Positions 11,421 through 23,169 of a stretch of DNA of 64,000 bases are shown piece by piece. The notes beneath the pieces are model-generated. The model was not told the DNA's origin, did not search any database, and saw only the letters and a program-made list of their open reading frames with translations. The position numbers were made by a program, and so were the translations under genes. This DNA is from Monoplex corrugatus (lineage: Eukaryota > Mollusca > Gastropoda > Littorinimorpha > Ranellidae), in the NCBI GenBank assembly GCA_030674185.1, contig CM060307.1:47010681-47074680 (forward strand). Reading direction: 5' to 3'. Within the stretch, counting starts at the first letter, position 1. The number at the start of each line of letters is the position of its first letter.

Positions 11421-11549
11421 GGTCTCATTCTCCATGGCTGCATCCATAGTCACGTTACCATGGTGGGACATCTCTGATATCTCTCTCAGTCTCTGTCTTT
11501 GATAGCGTAGGTGACGAATTTTCTGAGACAAACACTTGATGAACTTGCT
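11364..11549 (-). CDS. Last exon of the two-exon alternative ending (exon B)
   Basis: The acceptor CTGTTATCAG is followed in phase 0 by 61 codons and a TGA. Phase 0 matches the donor of the exon at 12,799-13,061, so the joint reads GKRPW then SKFIKCLSQKIRHLRY with no break. The first 22 residues are strongly basic and probably helical (KCLSQKIRHLRYQRQRLRE) and complete the domain begun in the previous exon. The remainder is acidic to neutral and looks disordered. The last codons lie in the tandem repeat, where a frame change creates the stop. The function is not recognised; a DNA-binding role is inferred only from the basic helix. Confidence 0.75.
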   Translation of the reverse strand, partial: SKFIKCLSQKIRHLRYQRQRLREISEMSHHGNVTMDAAMENETSFPLDQDNACVIASPHRE

Positions 11550-12798
11550 CTGATAACAGATAGAACGTAAACAGAAAAGCAAGTCAAAATGCTGCTGAAA
11601 GTGTATGTATTGTATGAAACATTCCTCTTTTCTTTTTGTTCTCATTTTTGTATGAAAACAGGTAGGCTATTTCCTGCACTATTCTTTGTGGGTTTTTTTT
11701 CCAAGTTCAGAACTAGTAATGCAGTTGCTCTTCTAAATACTGCATAATTTCTCACAGTGTATATCATTTGTTCACAATTTGGTAATTGTTTGGATTCTTC
11801 AATGCTCCTTTTACATGGGAAAATTTATCGAAAAATTGTGAACATGCGTGTGCGTGTCCACCTGAGTAAGTTAAATGTATAGCATGGAAGTCCTCATTAT
11901 TTATTAGACTTAATGAAGAAAACACAATTTGGTGAACAGATCTGCCATAACTGGAGGTCATGCATTAAATATTTGCTATTGTATTTGCTGAATTTACAGT
12001 GCTGGCAGACACAAAATGTTATAGTAGTACAATACTTTCGCAGCTGTCAGTGGATGGATTTTAATCAACTTTTGGTCACATCATCGGTCTAAATAGTTGC
12101 AGCCACTGTGTAGGCCTACATTGTCTATTTTCAAAATTGCAGTTAAATTTTAACATTCTTACAAAGATGTAGGAAAGAGGTGTGCTGCTGCTTGTGCACC
12201 AACATTTCAGCAGATACACATTTGTTATTTTAAACTGCAAGATATTTTCATGTTTCAAGAAGAAATGTCCTCAAGGCAACTATCTATGACTTGTTCATTT
12301 TACATACATATGGTAACACTGCACAACTGACTTCCATCCCTTTAGGTAATAAAGGTCACATTTGCAGTCTTTGAAGCTCTGCGTGCATGTGCATGTATGC
12401 ATCCAAAATTTTTAGCACATGATTTTTTGTTTGAAGTAATGATATCCTGAAATGTTGGATATTTATCACTTTTGAACCATATGCTGCAACCAATGTAAAG
12501 TTGTAATTATTAAGGTTTGAAAGATTATGATCCATTATTTGTACTGCAGAGACTGAACATGTGAAAATAGTTCTGTTCTTTTTTCCCCTAAATTTCTGTG
12601 ATGTTTATTGAAATTAGAAAACAAATCCTGTGCTTTTCTTTTCATATGTTTATCAACCACAGGACTGATCTAACACATTGATCTTTGATGACCTCATTCA
12701 AACAGAAACAATGGAAACATTAAAAACATCAATAATGGAAAAAATTCAAAAACAACAATATACAGATGAACAAAACATGCTACAGACAGTTCACTTAC
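11550..12798 (-). other. Intron between exons A and B
   Basis: Bounded by GTAAGTGA at 12,798 and TTATCAG at 11,550 on the minus strand. AT-rich, with no repeat or exon recognised inside. Confidence 0.7.
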
Positions 12799-13061
12799 CC
12801 AAGGTCTTTTGCCAGGAGCACCAATACTGGGGTAGTGACTGTAGACAGTCCTGCCGATTCTCTGGTAGACATGGCTGTCCTTCAGTTCATTGGGGAACAT
12901 CTGCAGGTAGAACTTGGCGGCCTCTTGAACAGTCTTCACCCACACCCAGTGAGGCACCTGGCCCATCATGTTCATGTCCAGCAACATCTCGTGCACCTGA
13001 TTGCTGAAGTGTGGCAGAGGTACAATCCTTATTGGGCTTGGGAATGTTGAAGGTAGATGTC
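12799..13061 (-). CDS. First exon of the two-exon alternative ending (exon A)
   Basis: The acceptor TTCCCATTTTAG is followed by two bases of a split codon (GA, phase 1) and 87 codons to a strong donor, TGG then GTAAGTGA, in phase 0. The peptide looks folded and conserved: WVWVKTVQEAAKFYLQMFP, then VYQRIGRTVYSHYPSIG and GKRPW, continued by LSQKIRHLR in exon B. The regular spacing of Trp, Tyr-Pro and a final basic helix suggests a compact helical domain of about 75 residues split across two exons. I cannot name the family with confidence. Its phase-1 entry is the same as in the other five endings at 25.9, 32.9, 48.3, 54.4 and 62.4 kb, so it could be spliced to the same upstream exon. Confidence 0.8.
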
Positions 13062-13496
13062 CTAAAATGGGAAACAGTGAGTGTATATAGTTGTTCAGCC
13101 TATGGGTGGTTGGTCGTAGTTGTTCATATATAACTGACAGAAGCTTGATATGACAATGGGAAACAGGCAGCGATAGATCAATAGACAAGATATCAATTTC
13201 CAATAGAGAAACACAATAGATGATAACTAGGCCTACTTATATGAAATGATTATGTATGTACAAGTTTGTTCAAGGTGTTCATCATTAGTGTGAGTGTTTT
13301 ATTTATTCAAGGTGTTCATCATTAGTGTGAGTGTTCTATTTATTCAAGATGGTCATCATTAGTGTGTAGAATATAGAAAGAGAGAGAAGAGGCAGACAGA
13401 CAGTTTTAAAAGAATCATTGCACTTCGGTAGTTTTGTTTCTGTTTGTTTTCCACCCCACCCTTATTTTTTTACATCCGTTTGACAGCCACAGAAGC
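13062..13496. other. Intronic spacer
   Basis: Contains a short tandem repeat at about 13,270-13,360 (GTGTTCATCATTAGTGTGAG, two to three units). No exon. Confidence 0.5.
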
Positions 13497-13872
13497 TGGT
13501 ATAATGATGGTGATGACGGCAAACATGATAATCATGATGCTATGGAGTTCCAGTCTGGATTGAGACTACATGACAAAGTTGCACGATGCTTCCTTCATAA
13601 TATGGTCTGGTGTCAATTAGGGCCAAAAGATACAGACACCTGCGATGTTGGTCTCAAGATATGAGCAATACCCTCAATGATGCATCCATGAAGTGGATGA
13701 AACTTGACTGTGATTGTGGTTTTCCCAATGAGCTCAAAGCACTCTCAATTCTTGGTAGGAGGCGGCTGAGGCTGAAAAACCCAACAATTTTGACAGGATT
13801 TATGGGATTCAAACATACAACCTTCCAGTCATCAGTCGATTGTGCTAACCTCTACACCACCACAACTGGTCA
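13497..13872 (-). mobile_element. tRNA-headed SINE, copy 3
   Basis: Same body and same tRNA-like head as 1985-2372: GATTGTGCTAACCTCTACACC and GGATTCAAACATACA on the plus strand correspond to A- and B-box regions on the minus strand. Confidence 0.7.
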
Positions 13873-14009
13873 TAATCATTACTGTGATGATAAATGTCAT
13901 TCTTGTGTACATATATTAAAAATCGTATTTATTACTAATAACTGTGTTTAGTAGTGACACTAATAAATCAGAACAACATTGAGGCAGCTGAAATGTGATT
14001 TCCAAGAAG

Positions 14010-15145
14010 AATGTTAAGAGTTCCAAGGAGAGCAAACAAAATAAACGAGACAGTCTTGAAAGAAGTAAACACAAAAAGAACATTAATTAAGACAACAAGC
14101 AAAAGACAAGCAACATGTATGAGGCAAGAAAAATCTGAGCACCGAGTCACAACAGGAAAGGTAGAGGGAAAAACAGCACCAGGTAGACCCTGGGAGAAAA
14201 TATTAATATTGCAAATTGGCTACAAACAAAAAGGATAGGAGATATACTTGCAGCAACTAAAAATAGATTTGTATGGCGTGCCATGATCACCAATGCCATG
14301 CAGCATGGCACATGATGATGATGATGATTGACACTAATGTTCTTTCATGATTTCATGTTGTGTTTTATTGTGTTGTCTGTCTGGTTTTGTGTGCCCATTT
14401 TTTGTTTGCTTTGGAAAAAAATGCAAGGATTTCTACTATTTTAACGCTGATATAATCGCAATATATTGGCTATAATCATTACATTAGTTTAAATCTACAC
14501 TGACTTCTACCATGTTTATTGTTTTGCTGAAACAGTTCACAGGCATTTATGAAAAAAACAACTTTTCTTATGTCCAACGTTATGAGGGTTCTGGTCATCT
14601 CCTCCCCTCCCTGGACAGCAAAATAAACAAGTCTTGAAAGAGGCAAACACAAAAAGAACATTGATGAAGAGGAGTAGGGAAAGACAACATGTATAGGACA
14701 TTTTATAAGGCGAGAGAAATTTGAGCACCTACTAGTCACAACAGGAAAGCTGGAGGAAAAATGCGCACCAGGTAGACCCAGGGAGATGGGTGGGGACAAA
14801 AAGGGTAGGAGATATATTGGCAGCAACTAAAGATAGATTTGTGTGGAGGGCCATGATTGCCAATGCCATGCGGCATGGCACATGATGATGATGAACAACA
14901 CTGATGTTCTTTTTTTCTTGAATTCATGTTATATTTCACTGTGTGTCTTTGTATGCCCATTTTTACAATGCTGACAATAATACACACAATTTGTTTGCTA
15001 TAACTATTAATGTTAGTTTTAATTAATCTACATTGGCTTCTGCTATTGTTTACTGCTGTACTGAACTGGAGTTCACAGGGGTATACGAAGACAGCTCAAC
15101 TTTTCTTGAGGCCAGCATTATGAGGGTTCTGGTCATCTCCCCTCT
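14010..15145 (+). mobile_element. Two tandem copies of an RTE-type retroelement 3' end
   Basis: Both copies contain the nucleotide equivalents of an RTE protein tail (APGRP, then W..M..NAM) and end in CATGGCACATGATGATGATGA. The first copy spans about 14,010-14,590. The second, with extra flanking sequence (ATTATGAGGGTTCTGGTCATC), runs to 15,145. Shared flanks show the whole segment was tandemly duplicated. Both copies carry stops and frameshifts. Confidence 0.65.
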
Positions 15146-15334
15146 AACATTTATGTGTGCCAACCCATTTCTACATTTATTTGTTTCCCTGTGCTTGAGC
15201 CATAACTCACCTTTTCTCCTCTGCATAAAATCCTGACCTCACTCAATCCCCTCTGCAGCCTGTCTCCACTCGGAGGGGAATCACATTGTAATATATAATT
15301 GTATATAATATGCTCTCTATAATTTTCCATTGCT

Positions 15335-15500
15335 TTCATTCTTTCTCCCCATTTATAGCCGTGTGCGTGTGCGTGTGTGTGTGTATGTGTGTGCGTGCGT
15401 GCATGTGTGTGCGTGTGTGTCTGTTTTAGCGCTTAGATTTGATTTTATCAAGATTTTGCGCTATATAAAATATTGTATATTATATTATTATTATATTATC
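15335..15500 (+). mobile_element. Microsatellite-carrying short interspersed element, copy 1
   Basis: CATTGCTTTCATTCTTTCTC, then CATTTATAGCC, a (GT)n-rich core at 15,361-15,420, then TTAGCGCTTAGATTTG and GCGCTATATAAAA with an ATTATT tail. The same parts occur in inverse order at 35,525-35,790, including the microsatellite at the same position. Confidence 0.75.
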
Positions 15501-16559
15501 TATTTACTTGCATGTTTTGTCCTATCTGTGTTTGTTTCTGTGTATGTTTGGTTGTTTGAAACAGTGTGCTGGCATTTCAATGACTACATGAAGTCATGAA
15601 TCATTGAGTACCACTTACTGTGACTGTCTTGATATTACTCTTGACATTTCTGCTTGGACATTATAGTTGAGTCTCATTCTTTTCACTCATGTTTCATTGG
15701 TGGTACTGCTAAAATACTTTTCCTGCATTGTGGATGTTGGTATCTCTGAAGTCTGGCTGACATTTGGATATATTACAAACAACATTCTATACAGTCCTGT
15801 CAAAGTCTCAATCCAATATGGAACTCCAACACAACACCATTATCAATGCTATGAACAATCACAGTACCATTATAAAAATCATCCCAAATTCTGTAGCTTG
15901 TGCGCTAATCTCATGATGACTTCAGTTTTGATTTCTTCTGCATCTACCTTTAATTCTCACTGATGTTGGTGTTGTTACTGATTCATGGGAATTATTGTTA
16001 GATGAATGCTTTCTGTAACAAGATTTGTTACAAATTCCAAAACTGCAAAATATCACAAATTTCAAATCAAGCATGTTTCATGAGTGACTGTCCTCAGTCA
16101 GAATTTTGATATTGCTTTATGCTTGGAATCTCACTAGACTCTATGTTCTAGTGCTTGCTTTCAGTACAACAGGAATGATGGTCACATTTTTAACAATCAG
16201 GCTCTTTAGAACAAGTTAGTCATTATCATAGCAACTCTACAGTTATGTACTTGTGCATGTGCATAATTAGAGTTTATTGACCAACAGCTTCATTGACGCG
16301 AACTGATGCAGACCTATAGCTTTATTTGAGACAATCCAGGTACAAGTTTTGTTTTTTTTTGAGATCTGACTTAGATCATGTGGTGGGATGCAGGTTACTT
16401 ATCATGGTATCAAGAAACATTTCTATTGTCATTATCGTGTAATGTTTAAAATATGTATGTTGCTTGAATGCTGATACAAAATATGAAGCAATTTAGGTCT
16501 ACATAGTATGCAGTCCCATTACATTACTGTCAACTAGTTGAATGAAGATCTTACCAAGT
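15501..16559. other. Spacer with no supported gene
   Basis: AT-rich DNA. A 98-residue frame at 15,667-15,963 has no recognisable domain or splice context. Confidence 0.45.
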
Positions 16560-16925
16560 TATCAACCTACACACACAAAGAATCTCAAAAAAATCTTGTG
16601 AACTTTCAGAGCCCAACACCATCTTTAAGCAACAATTACTAGCCCAAAGCAATCAAGACAGTATTGACTCTAACATCATGAAAAGATAATGGAGATGGAT
16701 CGGGCACATCACTGGAAGAGAGCAGGATAATATCATCCACACTGCCCTTCACTGGACACCAGACAGAAGACCCAAAACGTCTAGGGCCAACAACAGAAGG
16801 AAACTTTAGGTCCTGAAACAGACTTGGGGTACTGTACAAAGGCTGGCCCACAACAAGTGGAGGACCCTTGTTGCACTACATGCTAATGGCATAATGGGCA
16901 TTAAGAAGGTAAGTTGGATGAAACA
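16560..16925 (+). mobile_element. 3' end of another non-LTR reverse transcriptase, degenerate
   Basis: A plus-strand reading includes RWIGHITG, then HWTPDGRPKTSRANNRRK and WRTLVALHANGIMG, the usual tail of RTE-type elements (RW.GH...R followed by a W-rich end). Frame breaks are present. Confidence 0.6.
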
Positions 16926-17740
16926 TGACATGCTCTCGTCAGTTTTGCCACTTATATAAGTAGCCTACTAAGTTAACAAGAAACACCACGAGGGTGTGGA
17001 TGTCCACCACTCTCCAGACAATCACCTCCCAAGCTCCCGATGCCACTCGAAAGTCATTTCAACAAGCAAAGGAGGACTGTCCATGCGTTGTATGGTCCAT
17101 TTAGACCCAGTCATCAGTTACCTTGTTTACAAACCAAACAAGGTGGGGAGATGACAAACCCTGGGACATAGCCACACAACGCGCACCAACCAGGTCCAGC
17201 CCAGCCTCTGGACCAAGAGAGAATGGAAGACCCCTCTCTACAGCTCGCATAGCAGCCGGCTCCTTCCCCCTTACTATTGTCTCAACATTTAGCAATTGGA
17301 AGCTCCCAATGTTGTGTTACTTAAACCAAAAAGGTTGTTTGAACGGCCATGGAAGTGGCCAGGCATGATGCTCCAGACACATCCCATTTTGCTGTTCAGC
17401 AAGGTCTGACATGCCCCAAACGGAATCCCAAGTTCACCGTCTTTCCGAGCAGCCAGCAGGTCTCTCCCTGCGGTCATCAGGCTTGACTCCCTGAAGTCAG
17501 TGGCCAAGCCACAAGCCGAAGTTAACAAGAAACATCACAAGAATGCGGATGGGACTTTGAGCATATATGCCTCGCCACTCTCCAGACAATCACCTTCCAA
17601 GCTCCTGACACAACTCCATACTCATTTCATCAAGCAAAAGGGGGGATATCCGCACGTTGCATGATCCATTTGGACCCAGTCACCAGTTACCTTGTTTATA
17701 AACCGAATGGCAAGGTGGGGAGATGACAAACAGATACTAA
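16926..17740. repeat. Imperfect direct duplication
   Basis: About 16,926-17,155 is repeated, diverged, at 17,520-17,740: AACAAGAAACA(C/T)CAC, CACTCTCCAGACAATCACCT, GACCCAGTCA and GTTACCTTGTTTA. The spacer is GC-richer than the surroundings and holds only short frames. Confidence 0.7.
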
Positions 17741-17877
17741 ACTGTCTTATCATGACAGTGTCTCTTCAACATGACACACTCTCGCCAGTTTTCCCACTTT
17801 AGATAAGTAGCCTACTAAACTGTCTTGTCATGACAGGGTCTCCTCAACATGATACACTCTCATGAGTTTTGTCACTT

Positions 17878-18068
17878 CAACCCTTTGATTCCCACAACCT
17901 GTTCACCAGCATCCTGCCTTGTTAACCATGCTAGCAAAGCAAAAACTTAACCCTTTGACTCTCCCACCATATTTACCAGCTTCCTACAGGAAGCTGGTGA
18001 ATTGGGTGAGCGAGTCAAAGGGTTAAGTTTCTGCAGTTGATGGAAAGAATGTGGGGATCAAAGGGTTA
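17878..18068. mobile_element. Nested-palindrome MITE, copy 5
   Basis: Outer ends CAACCCTTTGATTCC and GGGATCAAAGGGTTA, with an inner palindrome around CAGCTTCCTACAGGAAGCTG. Confidence 0.8.
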
Positions 18069-18353
18069 GACAAGTAGTCTAGTACACTGTCTTGTGATGA
18101 CAGTGTCGCTTCACCCCCTTCCTCACACACACATATCATTATAAACCCTTTATTGTTGATTAACATTGTTGTCATACATATATTTTAAGAATAACCATAA
18201 CTTAGAAATTTTAAAAACGAAAGACATTATGAGTAAAATTTCATTTTTCCAAAAAACAAACAAAACCAAACAAACAAACAAAAAAACAAATAGTAAATAA
18301 CAGTGTATTACAGCAAACTATAAAGACAGTAATCCTCATTGTTGTGATACCAA

Positions 18354-18456
18354 GTAAGTCAGTCAAACCAGTCACCCAGATGATCAAACTTTTCTTTACT
18401 GTTTGATGGAAACGAGATAGGTCTCTATTATGGTTATGACACACACACACACACAC

Positions 18457-18526
<70 letters not shown>

Positions 18527-18639
18527 GTCAATCGAACCAATCACTCAGATGACCAAACTCTTTCTTTGTGTTTGATGCAAACGAAACAGGTCTCTGTCAC
18601 AGTTATGAACACAAACGTGTGCGTGCGCTCACACACACA

Positions 18640-18712
<73 letters not shown>
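18354..18712. repeat. Tandem duplication of a (CA)n block with its flank
   Basis: Two units of about 170-190 bp. Each has a flank with CAGATGA(T/C)CAAAC and GGTCTCT, then a long CA run (18,439-18,524 and 18,630-18,712). Confidence 0.85.
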
Positions 18713-18713
<1 letters not shown>

Positions 18714-19079
18714 AGTTTTCAAATGTTTGCAAATGTGGAATGATCCTGATTCTGCCATGTTTAACAGAGGGTCTTCACCAGAATCAACTTCTTTGCAAGT
18801 TTTTAGTCATAAGACTTTCTTCAGACCAAATGGCCCACTGGGCACTGCTTTCATTCTCCCTGGAAGCCAATGACTGATGTGGTCACACGGTGTAAGAACT
18901 TGCTGGTGTATATGTGGCAGTAACAGAGACATCAGATGCAAACTTCATGTCATTAATAAAGTTTTTAAACTATGTTACCACCACTCCAAGGAAGCCCATA
19001 GAAATTAAACCAGTTATGCAGTGGGCCATTTAGTCTGACCATAAATATGGATGCTACTATTCAAATGAAACAAGAAAAA
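18713..19079. other. Spacer with no supported gene
   Basis: Unique sequence. No exon recognised. Confidence 0.4.
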
Positions 19080-19340
19080 CATTAAAGAAAAAGATTAGGA
19101 AAAGACAAGCAACATTCATAGGCCACTTTATGAGGCAAGATAAATTAGAGCACCTAGTCACAATAGGGAAACTGGAGGGAAAGAAAGCACCAGGTAGACC
19201 CAGGGAGAAAATGTTGGACGGACTTGCAGAGTGGCTGAGGACAGACAGGACTGGAGATGAATTTGCGGTGACAAGGGATAGATTCGTATGGAGGGCCATG
19301 ATCAACAACGCCATGCCGCAGGGCACATGATGATGATGAC
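19080..19340 (+). mobile_element. RTE-type 3' end with (GAT)n tail
   Basis: An open frame reads RQDKLEHLVTIGKLEGK, then APGRPREKMLDGLAEWL and WRAMINNAMPQGT, followed by ATGATGATGA. It is the same family as 14.0-14.9, 44.8 and 63.3 kb. Confidence 0.75.
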
Positions 19341-19610
19341 TGTTCATATCTATGTTCTGAAGAAAGGTTTGAGACAAGACCAGAAACAAAACTGAATTAG
19401 CTGATTCTGGCGTGGATCTTCTATTTATAAACTAACAGGCTTTTTAAAGCACCGATATTCCAAAATTGCACAAGCTGTTCCAAGTTCACATGATCTCGAC
19501 TAAACACTGAATTAATGTATAGCATGCACTGGGTTAAGAAATTATATCCACAAACAGCAGAGATCCACAACCATCTCCCTCCCCCTCCGCTCTCTCTGTG
19601 TCTTTCTCTG

Positions 19611-19614
<4 letters not shown>

Positions 19615-19647
<33 letters not shown>

Positions 19648-19701
19648 ACAACCATCTCCCCCCCCCCGCTCTCTCTCTTACACACACCACACACACACAC
19701 A

Positions 19702-19755
<54 letters not shown>

Positions 19756-19759
19756 ACAT
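19615..19759. repeat. (CA)n microsatellite, duplicated with flank
   Basis: Two CA blocks separated by a repeated CAACCATCTCCC phrase. Confidence 0.9.
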
Positions 19760-20110
19760 GCCATTATCATCATAAATTATTTATTTTCTGATTTTCATTT
19801 CAACAGTATTCTGACATTCACACAGGAATCGTCATAGAAAGAAAAAAAGAACAAATCAGACACAAAACTATGGATGAAGAAATATTTGATGATGGGCATT
19901 TTTTCAACACAGATATATTTAGATTTAAAGCTCCACACTCACACACATAAACATGTGCGTGTAGCAATCTGAACGAACCCCCCACTTTTTCAAAAGCAAA
20001 ACACAAATACTGATAAAGAATCAAATGTGTGTAGTCATACATACACAACCATACACAAGTGATACGATAAGCATGGTCACAGTAAAGGAATGATTGCTTG
20101 CCAAGTATAT
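19760..20110. other. Spacer with no supported gene
   Basis: AT-rich. Nothing recognised. Confidence 0.4.
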
Positions 20111-20385
20111 GGGTCAGTTTCAGTTTCAGTTTCTCAAGACGACATTTCCGCGCTCAGAACTAATTCCATATGCACTAAAATCATAGGTGCTACGAGATGG
20201 TGATCATGGCAGAAGCCTTAAGTCTGCACATAAACTCATGAGCTGGCCAGGTCCTGAGGAAACAGTTGCCAACAGCACCTGGTATTCCCAGGCGGTCATC
20301 CGTCCAAGTACTAATGGGGCCCAACGTTGCTTAACTATGGTGATTGGACGACAACCGGTGTTTTCAACATGGTATGGCCGTTGCC
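20111..20385 (-). mobile_element. Complete 5S rRNA-headed SINE
   Basis: On the minus strand the element starts with a near full-length 5S rRNA-like sequence (20,385 to about 20,268), continues into a 120-bp body (GTTTATGTGCAGACTTAAGG) and ends in a (CTGAAA)n simple tail near 20,111. Head, body and tail match the SINE3 type of organisation. Body-only copies lie at 6.7, 42.0 and 51.7 kb. Confidence 0.8.
20268..20385 (-). pseudogene. 5S rRNA-derived sequence (SINE head)
   Basis: About 118 nt, the usual 5S length. Recognisable conserved blocks on the minus strand are GGCCATACCATGTTGAAAAC, AAGTTAAGCAACG in the form ATAGTTAAGCAACGTTGGGC, TTAGTACTTGGA and CCGCCTGGGAATACC. The internal promoter region is mostly kept, with several substitutions. 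It is fused at its 3' end to a repeat body rather than to a T-run terminator, so it is not a normal 5S gene. Confidence 0.85.
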
Positions 20386-20577
20386 TAATGGAGATGCGAG
20401 GTCAGCAGATACAAACCCTGGCTTCAACACACTGCTTCAGTCACCGAGCTGGTGGGCACTGTCCCTCTTGAAGGAAGGGGAAGGTAAAGTAATGACAAAT
20501 GGGCAAAGCCTTCACAATACTGGCCTAAAGAGGAGCTGAGGTGTCTAACATTTCACTGACCAATGATTGCTTAGGTT

Positions 20578-20815
20578 GAGAGAAAACCTATAGTTAACAG
20601 TGTCTAGATATACAGCAAATTAAAGAATGTAGTGTGTCATTAAGAGAAAACATGTATGTTACTTTAAAATTCATAAAATTAAAGACAGCAACATACTGTC
20701 AAGAGAATACCCATATGTAGCCTCAATGTACATAAAATTAAAGAACTGAGAATCTACCAAAGAGAAAATGTATATGTTACCTCAAGATATTTAAACTAAA
20801 AAATATAGTATACTA
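20578..20815. repeat. Degenerate ~70-bp minisatellite, part 1
   Basis: Units vary around ATTAAAGAATGTAG, AAGAGAAAAC and TGTTACCTCAAGAT. Confidence 0.65.
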
Positions 20816-21430
20816 TACTGGATCAGTTCCGAAGCTGGCATAGCAATGGGCTGTACAATTTCTCTAATACATTCAGTTGGCAATGGAGGTCATCTTGTCG
20901 GCAACAGTGAGCCATTCTAATCCAGCAGAGCTTGGAAATGGATACCATATGCCCTTTCTAAAAGCCTTAATGGATGACACAACAGTCCTTTCCACAAAGG
21001 ACAGGAAGCACATAAAGTTCTGATGCAGTTAGACCAGGTAGTCATCTCATCCAGGATGACTTTTTAACTAAAGAAATAATGGAGCCCCTCACTGCAGAAA
21101 GGAAAAGTAGTTCAGACTGTAGCCAACCACGTCAAGCAAATAGCAGAAGAAAGTGTGGCTTCCTTGGCAAAGTCTGGCGCCTGCAGTTTTAGCTGATTCC
21201 AAAGAACCTCTGGCCTTACCAATAAATAATATCAGCACTAGCACTGCGGAGTTTATGGAGGCTAAAATCAACAAATACACAAGGAAATGGCTTGATGTTC
21301 CATGTGGTCTTGCTAACATTCTGACATTATGCTCTATTGTCACCATGGAAAGCTGAAGCTACCCCTAAAAATCCATTGTCAAGGCGTATAAGGCGGGGAC
21401 TTCTGCTGTCCGGCTCTCTCCAGATTTTCT
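20816..21430 (+). mobile_element. Remnant of a reverse-transcriptase element
   Basis: Broken frames read VWLPWQSLAPAVLADSKE, then EFMEAKINKYTRKWLDVP and KSIVKAYKAGT. These resemble the C-terminal region of a non-LTR reverse transcriptase family common in marine invertebrates (NRYTRKWLGVP). Stops and frameshifts throughout. It splits the flanking minisatellite into two parts. Confidence 0.5.
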
Positions 21431-21800
21431 TGCTACTTGAAAGAAAACCTATATGTTATTAGTATCTCAAGTAATGAAACATTAAAGAATGTAGCATATC
21501 ATTAAGAGAACACGTTTACATTACTTCATGATATATATGGAATCAAAAAATGTGTTATCAATAGAAAGCCCATAAGTTACTTAACGGTATGTAACATTAA
21601 AGAATGTTGCATATTATTAAGAGAAAACCTACAAATTACCTCAAGATACATAAAATCAAAGAATTTAGTAAGCATATAACATTTAGGAAAAATTTACATG
21701 TTACCTCAGGATTAACAGAATTAAAGAATGTAGATGGTCATAAAGAGAACACCTATATTTACGTCAAGATACATAAATCATATAATGTAGTATTATGTTA
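21431..21800. repeat. Degenerate ~70-bp minisatellite, part 2
   Basis: Same unit as 20,578-20,815, suggesting the element between them inserted into one array. Confidence 0.65.
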
Positions 21801-22709
21801 TCTAAAAGATGTAAAAAAAAAAAAAAAGAATGCCCCTGGCGTTGACCACTTCCTCCAATTTATCACACAAGGGATTTAAAAAACATACCTGAATACAAAT
21901 TTAAACATAACTAAAGACTCTAACACACATATAAAAACAGGCCTAAATAACCATAAATTGCTTCCGCATATTTCATTTCCCTGGAGCCAACAATGTACTT
22001 AATAATACATGTGCCCAATTATCACTCCTAAGAGAAAATACATAAGACTTATTGAACACATACAGGTGAATAGACCAGCAAGGCAGAAAATGATAGGAAG
22101 AAATGACAGAAAGCAAAGGAGGAAGAAAGAAACAAAGAGAGTGACAGAAAAGAGGAAACTTCTAGCACAGAATTTCCTAAGATGGTGATACCATTTATAC
22201 TGAAAGAGCCCCCAGCATCCCAGGGGGATTTATACTGGTTAGTATAGCACCAAAAAGGATATGTGGTAGTGTAGAGAGAATCTCACATATTCAAACATGA
22301 ACTTTAGTCATCAAGTGACTGCACATACATTCATTACCATCAGATTGCTTAATAGCAAGTTGGTGAAGGGTGAATGAAGTTGAGAAAGAAAGACAGATAA
22401 GTGCCGCACATCTGCCTCCGATGACAGCTCTTGCATGAATGACAAACTCTCGCGTTCTCCCTCTCACTTGATCCAGAATCCTACGGAATTCTGGGAGGCA
22501 AAATTTCCATTTTCTAAGATTGATGTCTTTGCGTAACAAAGCAGTTATACCTACTTACTATTGCTATTACTCCTACTTCTATCAACTATGTATCTGTCTG
22601 TCATAATGATAATAACAACAATTTTTATAATGCCCGTCCTTATTACCTCGACTACTAGACCCTTTACAGATATGCACATAAGGTTGAACACACACACATA
22701 TGCACGTGC
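21801..22709. other. Spacer with no supported gene
   Basis: Poly-A run at 21,812-21,826, then A-rich DNA. A minus-strand frame at 22,291-22,539 reads plausibly but has no identifiable domain or splice pair. Confidence 0.4.
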
Positions 22710-22919
<210 letters not shown>

Positions 22920-23169
22920 CATGGATACAGCACAAAACACAAGCAAACACGTTCATTCATACATGAGGAAAAGGTACAGGTATCAGGCAGCAATTCAATA
23001 TTTTTAGGTGGAATTTTAGCAGCTGTCTTTTGAACAGACAAGTTTTGGACTTGGTAAGAGAAGTTTTTAAGTGCAGATTGAAAGTTCAGCAAAGGAATGG
23101 AAGTGCTGTAGTTGAAAACAGAATGAATTCGAAAATTGATGCAAGAGAGAAGGGCGAGGGAATTGACGT

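Noticed and set aside
18241..18877. Open frames of 60-170 residues across the (CA)n tracts here and at 19.5, 22.6, 28.0, 33.0, 35.6, 40.5, 50.4 and 56.9 kb
   Set aside because: They encode only alternating His-Thr or Cys-Val and exist because a dinucleotide repeat has no stop codons.
20268..20385. A functional 5S rRNA gene
   Set aside because: Several substitutions, no T-run terminator, and the 3' end runs directly into a repeat body found elsewhere without the head.
22291..22539. Minus-strand frame of 82 residues as an exon
   Set aside because: Reads plausibly, but no convincing acceptor and donor pair, no recognised domain, and it abuts simple repeats.
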